Notes under the pieces: model-generated
What the model was told of the DNA's origin: nothing
What the model saw: only the letters and a program-made list of their open reading frames with translations
Database searches by the model: none
Assembly (NCBI GenBank): GCA_947624755.1
Contig: CANQLQ010000064.1
Span: 1 to 8,888 of the forward strand
Direction: 5' to 3'
Source of the DNA: an uncultured Clostridia bacterium
Lineage (GTDB): Bacteria; Bacillota; Clostridia; Oscillospirales; Acutalibacteraceae
Length of the DNA stretch: 8,888 bases
Shown: piece after piece, positions 6,035 to 8,888 of the stretch
Numbering within the stretch: position 1 is the stretch's first letter
Layout: every line of letters starts with the position of its first letter
Position numbers and translations under genes: made by a program

Positions 6035-6083
6035 AGTCCTTGTATCCGACAAAAATTGCTGATTTTTTTCGATTCTTATTAAT

Positions 6084-6153
6084 AAAGCTCTGATTAAATC
6101 TAAAGAAGCACTGATTAATACAAGCTACCCTGAATTAATCAGTGCTTCCCTAA
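6084..6153. repeat. Collapsed or nested MITE-like remnant forming a perfect hairpin
   Basis: gaagcactgattaat (6105-6119) and attaatcagtgcttc (6134-6148) form a perfect 15-bp inverted repeat around a 14-nt loop. These are the terminal repeats of the family seen at 2733 and 5089, brought almost together with no interior. Another partial left end, agctctgattaaatc, precedes it at 6086-6100, suggesting nesting or repeated insertion and deletion. It lies 50 nt after yebC. The T-tract after the stem is poor, so it is not a good terminator. Confidence 0.7.
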
Positions 6154-6184
6154 TTCTCAAAGCGAAGGATCAAACGACGTGGGT

Positions 6185-6211
6185 CGGTCGGATAAACAAC
6201 ATCCGAGACCG
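6185..6211 (+). other. Hairpin in the yebC downstream region
   Basis: cggt (6185-6188) with accg (6208-6211) and cggat (6189-6193) with atccg (6201-6205) form an interrupted stem around the loop aaacaac. It sits in non-coding sequence between the element remnant and the terminator at 6261. I see no promoter of its own, so it may simply be part of the yebC 3' untranslated region. Its role is unknown. Confidence 0.3.
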
Positions 6212-6260
6212 GACAAAGAAAATAGTCAACAATAATTTGATTTACAGTTAAAGAAGAACG

Positions 6261-6293
6261 GCGGCGGGGAGCGATTCTTGCCGCCGCTTTTTT
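6261..6293 (+). terminator. Intrinsic terminator downstream of yebC
   Basis: gcggcgg (6261-6267) pairs with ccgccgc (6281-6287) around a 13-nt loop, followed directly by six Ts (6288-6293). The stem is all G-C. It lies 226 nt after the yebC stop, so it probably ends the yebC transcript or an unrecognised RNA in between. Confidence 0.85.
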
Positions 6294-6304
6294 GCGTAAA
6301 ACGG

Positions 6305-6333
6305 TAGAAAAAGTCATATTTTAATGCTATAAT
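6305..6333 (+). promoter_or_regulatory. Promoter of the PH-like membrane protein gene
   Basis: A perfect TATAAT (6328-6333) is preceded by an extended TG (6325-6326), with a weak -35 TAGAAA (6305-6310) at 17-nt spacing. The predicted start is near 6340. An 11-nt dyad, gtgtt-t-aacac (6341-6351), lies at the start of the transcript and could be an operator, though it is short. Confidence 0.6.
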
Positions 6334-6396
6334 TATTATGGTGTTTAACACTGCTTTACCCATTGTCGATATCATAAAACGTGAGGAGGCAAGAAA

Positions 6397-6834
6397 ATGC
6401 GATTGAAAGGAAAGGTGGCCGCTTGGTTCTACGGAATCATACTCTTTGTTGCGGCAGTTGAAGTTCCTCTACTGATTGTAAGTGTGTGGATAGAACCAAA
6501 TCTGTTTGGAGCGGTGATCTCTTTTTTGACACTTGTCTGCGTGGAATCTCTGTGTCTGTCCATTGTCATGCGAAATTATGTTGAGTTTCAGAAGGAAGCT
6601 CTGCTTATCGTATTTGGATTTATCAAAAAGAGCATATCATACGATGAGATCATTGGCCTTTCGGTTACCAAAGAGCCGTGGTCTTCCCTTGCGGCATCGA
6701 TCGACCGAATCAAAATCAGGACAAAAAGCAAGGGAGATATTATGATTTCTGTCGTGGAGAAAAAACGGTTTTGGGACGAAATGAAAAGTCGTAAGCCTGA
6801 CGCCGTTATAGGCCTTCCCCCAAACGAGGTTTGA
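6397..6834 (+). CDS. Small membrane protein with a bacterial PH-like (YyaB-type) domain
   Basis: 145 residues. Two hydrophobic segments, about 8-31 and 37-58, form a membrane hairpin. A soluble domain of about 75 residues follows: EALLIVFGFIKKSISYDEIIGLS (67-89 region), then RIKIRTKSKGDIMISV (104-119) and FWDEM (125-129). This order, with a 'Y-x-E-I' strand and a closing helix, fits the bacterial PH-like group typified by YyaB, of unknown function. GAGGAGG (6383-6389) gives a strong start. It has its own promoter and is not obviously linked to either neighbour. Its codon use (mostly GGA for Gly, frequent CTG for Leu) differs from yebC and the transporter, which favour GGC/GGT and CTT/CTC, suggesting a different origin. 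No clear terminator follows. The family assignment is from pattern only. Confidence 0.7.
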   Translation: MRLKGKVAAWFYGIILFVAAVEVPLLIVSVWIEPNLFGAVISFLTLVCVESLCLSIVMRNYVEFQKEALLIVFGFIKKSISYDEIIGLSVTKEPWSSLAASIDRIKIRTKSKGDIMISVVEKKRFWDEMKSRKPDAVIGLPPNEV

Positions 6835-6930
6835 CATGGATTTATTTCGATCAACGAGAAATATTATACGGACGCAGCCGAAACCAACAATATGCACAAG
6901 AAAAATTGATATCTTCATAACTTTTTACAG

Positions 6931-6960
6931 TTGACAAAAAAGCAATATAAAATATATAAT
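6931..6960 (+). promoter_or_regulatory. Strong promoter of the transporter gene
   Basis: A perfect TTGACA (6931-6936) and a perfect TATAAT (6955-6960) are separated by 18 nt. The predicted start near 6967 gives a leader of about 39 nt, with no evident riboswitch. A weak dyad, gtga (6969-6972) with tcac (6977-6980), lies at the start of the leader. Confidence 0.8.
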
Positions 6961-7005
6961 TGTTTGAGTGACTGTTTCACATAAAAGAAATTGGGGGATA
7001 TCCAA

Positions 7006-8448
7006 ATGGAAAAACAAATGAAATTTAAAGAAATTGCCGCTTACTCTCTCGGCCTTTTCGGCTTTCAGGCAATAATCGGTCTGCTTAACTCATATCAAGC
7101 GGAATTTGATGCGTCTATTTTAGGAGCGGATATTGCAATTGTAGGTATTCTTATTTTGGTTGCAAAGATTATTTCGGCTGTTGCCGACCCTGTCGTTGGT
7201 AATATTGTTGACCGCTCAAAAAGTAAACTCGGCAAGTTCAAATCAATGATTATTTATTCAATCGCTCCGTTACTTATCCTTACCGCAGTAATTTTCATTG
7301 ATGTGCCTTTTAAGACAAATTCGGCAGTTACATATGTTTGGATTTTCGTTACCTACCTTTTGTGGTCGATTGCAATGACTATGGGTGATGTACCGTCACA
7401 GGGTATTGCCGCCGCTCTGACTTCCAACCCCGACGAAAGAACAAACGTCGTTTCAATTTCAAACACATTTAAACAAATTGGATTTTCAGCCTGCGTAGTT
7501 ATCGTTCCAATCGTTTGTCTTATTATCCCCGGCGGTTCTCAGGTCTTTGGCTTTGAGGGAGATACGGACACTCCCATGACCGGCAGTGAATACTTCTGGG
7601 TCGCCGTTCTTACCTCTGTTCTCGGCTGCGCACTGTTTGCTCTCATTCCGATTATAAACAAAGAAAGAGTTGTCGTTAAGTCAAACGAAAAGACAACAGT
7701 TAAAGATATGCTCGGCGCGCTTAAAAACAACAAACCCCTCAAACTTGTCATTATCTCCTATTTTCTTGGCTTCGGCCGTCAGATGGCTATGGGTATTCAG
7801 GTTCAGGCAGCTAATGTTATCCTCGGTTCGCAAAACCTTGTTGCCGTACTCGGTATCGTTACAGCCGTAGGCTCAATGATTTCAATGGCTCTCTGCCCTA
7901 TTCTTATCAAAAAGCTTAACGAAAAGAAAGCATATATTCTTCTTTCGGTATATGGCTTCGCATCTTCAATTTTCTCATTCATCATCGGTCATTTCTGGTT
8001 CTCAAATCCGCAAAATACGGCTCTGACTGTTCTCTTCTATGCAAGCCTCTTCCTTATCGGTTTGCAATTCGGTTCGGTTACCCTTCTTCCGATGATTTTC
8101 ACCGCCGATGCAGTTGACTTCTACGAATATGAAACGGGCAAGAGAATGGAAGGTACGGCATATTCAATTCTTACTCTTACCATTAAGGTTTGTCTTGCGC
8201 TCGGCACTGCGCTCGGTCTTGTATTTATTCAGTTCTCCGGCTACAGCGAAACCGTTGCGCAGATAGCACAGGGTACGGCCGCGGGCTTCTCAAACTCAAC
8301 AAAGGATATCGTATTCTTTGCATACACCGCTATGCCCGGCATACTTGCTCTTCTTTCAATTTTCCCGATGCTTAAATATGATCTCTACGGCGAAAAGAAA
8401 GCTAAGATTACTGCCGAACTTCAGAAGAGAAGAGGGGTTAGGGCTTAG
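7006..8448 (+). CDS. GPH-family (glycoside-pentoside-hexuronide) cation symporter
   Basis: 480 residues with about 12 hydrophobic segments, the size and layout of MFS-fold GPH transporters such as MelB and XylP relatives. The cytoplasmic-loop signature after the second helix is present: ADPVVGNIVDRSKSKLGKFK (60-79), with D61-P62 and D69-R70. NPDERTNV (141-148) and DAVDFYEYETGKRMEG (368-383) are also typical of the family. The expected role is import of a sugar, glycoside or hexuronide with Na+ or H+; the substrate cannot be told. The GH28-like gene upstream makes an oligouronide an attractive guess, but the two are far apart. The ATG at 7006 is chosen over an in-frame TTG at 6991 because the GGGGG ribosome binding site (6993-6997) precedes it by 8 nt. 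It is monocistronic, with its own strong promoter and terminator. Confidence 0.9.
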   Translation: MEKQMKFKEIAAYSLGLFGFQAIIGLLNSYQAEFDASILGADIAIVGILILVAKIISAVADPVVGNIVDRSKSKLGKFKSMIIYSIAPLLILTAVIFIDVPFKTNSAVTYVWIFVTYLLWSIAMTMGDVPSQGIAAALTSNPDERTNVVSISNTFKQIGFSACVVIVPIVCLIIPGGSQVFGFEGDTDTPMTGSEYFWVAVLTSVLGCALFALIPIINKERVVVKSNEKTTVKDMLGALKNNKPLKLVIISYFLGFGRQMAMGIQVQAANVILGSQNLVAVLGIVTAVGSMISMALCPILIKKLNEKKAYILLSVYGFASSIFSFIIGHFWFSNPQNTALTVLFYASLFLIGLQFGSVTLLPMIFTADAVDFYEYETGKRMEGTAYSILTLTIKVCLALGTALGLVFIQFSGYSETVAQIAQGTAAGFSNSTKDIVFFAYTAMPGILALLSIFPMLKYDLYGEKKAKITAELQKRRGVRA

Positions 8449-8475
8449 GCAATAGGGATTAGTAAATAAAAACTC

Positions 8476-8522
8476 AGAGACTGTCGCAAGTTGGTAACAA
8501 TCAACAGCGACAGCCTCTTTTT
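8476..8522. terminator. Intrinsic terminator between convergent genes, possibly bidirectional
   Basis: agag (8476-8479) with ctct (8515-8518), one mismatch, ctgtcgc (8481-8487) with gcgacag (8507-8513), then gttg (8490-8493) with caac (8502-8505) inside. On the plus strand the stem runs into a T5 tract (8518-8522). On the minus strand a T5 tract also follows (8468-8472) after three extra bases, so it may serve both the transporter and the minus-strand regulator region. Confidence 0.8.
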
Positions 8523-8670
8523 ATATATTCATTTCGGGATTTTCAGTCCGGCAAAGCAAGTAATCAACTGATACATCTAAATAATCTTAGAATACGATAA
8601 GCGTTGCAAAATCCGCTTCTTTTTCTCCGTTTTCATAACGGCTGATACTGTTTTGATTCAAGCCTAAGCT
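8521..8670 (-). pseudogene. Degraded XRE-type HTH regulator
   Basis: On the minus strand, reading down from 8670, the frame gives SLGLNQNSISRYENGEKEAD..., the second half of a Cro/CI (XRE) helix-turn-helix, then TLIVF, an in-frame TAA (8587-8589), then DYLDVSVDYLLCRTENPEMN and a stop at 8521-8523. The text on both sides of the stop matches the usual 'LxxxADYLxVSVDYLLxRTxxP' ending, so the protein is continuous apart from the nonsense codon. Just upstream of the intact part the frame has TGA at 8671-8673, and the N-terminal helices expected there are missing. AAAGGAGT (minus strand, 8701-8708) may be the old ribosome binding site, suggesting an internal deletion close to the original start. 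Non-functional as it stands. Confidence 0.75.
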
Positions 8671-8739
8671 TCAATTAAGATATATTTCTTTATTGTCTCA
8701 ACTCCTTTAATCTCAAAAAAGACTCGTAAAAATTTTTAT

Positions 8740-8888
8740 TTATTTTTCTTTAACATATTCCGCAATATCGGATAGCTCACAATCTAAAATTTCACACAAT
8801 TGATTAAGCGTATATGAATTAATATTTCCGTTTTTTCTGAGTCTGTCTAATTGCCCTGTACTGAATCCGTAAGTCTTGATAAGCTCAT
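8740..8888 (-). CDS. XRE-family HTH regulator, C-terminal part (5' end outside the window)
   Basis: On the minus strand an open frame of 48 residues runs in from the window edge to TAA at 8740-8742. It includes YGFSTGQLDRLRKNGNI, then YTLNQLCEILDCELSDIAEYV, the C-terminal half of a short Cro/CI-type helix-turn-helix protein. This matches the small (about 65-75 residue) Firmicutes regulators whose sequence ends in 'LCxxLDCxxxDIxEYV', so about 20 residues are probably missing beyond the edge. It is probably a DNA-binding repressor, target unknown. Another, broken XRE gene follows directly on the same strand, so this was once a tandem pair. Confidence 0.8.
   Translation of the reverse strand, partial: ELIKTYGFSTGQLDRLRKNGNINSYTLNQLCEILDCELSDIAEYVKEK

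Noticed and set aside
6105..6153. The 15-bp hairpin as the yebC terminator
   Set aside because: It has no T-tract after the stem and its sequence is explained by the terminal-repeat family; a proper terminator lies at 6261-6293.
6991..7005. TTG at 6991 as the start of the transporter
   Set aside because: It precedes and overlaps the ribosome binding site GGGGG at 6993-6997; ATG at 7006 is correctly spaced.
842..8448. Pectin utilisation cluster linking the GH28-like gene and the GPH transporter
   Set aside because: The genes are about 4.6 kb apart with terminators, separate promoters and unrelated genes between; functional linkage is only a guess.

Overview
The window looks like chromosomal DNA of a low-GC Gram-positive anaerobe of class Clostridia, most likely a gut Oscillospirales/Ruminococcus-type bacterium. 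The reasons are AT-rich intergenic DNA, GGAGG-type ribosome binding sites, sigma-A style promoters, Firmicutes-type protein families, and GC-rich palindromic repeats of a style I associate with gut Clostridia. This placement is inference; no rRNA or other marker gene is present.

Layout, left to right. 1-274: GC-rich palindromic repeats and the right-hand part of a dispersed element. 361-789 (+): a three-cysteine Rrf2/IscR-family regulator. 842-2416 (+): a membrane-anchored or exported GH28-like beta-helix protein. 2438-2599 (+): an apparently stand-alone small RNA with promoter, hairpin, CU-rich linker and intrinsic terminator. 2733-2993: a MITE-like element with terminal inverted repeats. 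3059-4974 (+): an overlapping OmpR-type response regulator and histidine kinase pair. 4991-5296: a strong promoter, a chain of hairpins and a second MITE-like element, all upstream of yebC (5297-6034, +). 6084-6293: a collapsed element, a hairpin and a terminator. 6397-6834 (+): a small membrane protein with a bacterial PH-like domain and codon use unlike its neighbours. 7006-8448 (+): a GPH-family sugar/uronide:cation symporter. 8476-8522: a terminator between convergent genes. 8521-8888 (-): the remains of one XRE-type regulator and the C-terminal part of a second that runs off the window.

Working together: the response regulator and kinase form an obvious two-gene operon. The GH28-like protein and the GPH symporter could both serve use of pectin-type saccharides, but they are about 4.6 kb apart with separate transcription signals, so this link is weak. 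The other genes look like independent units.

The most interesting signals are non-coding. One is the candidate C-rich small RNA at 2473-2599. The other is a family of 22-bp terminal inverted repeats, whole or partial, in five intergenic regions, usually just upstream of a gene start. I found no defence system, CRISPR array, prophage or transposase gene.
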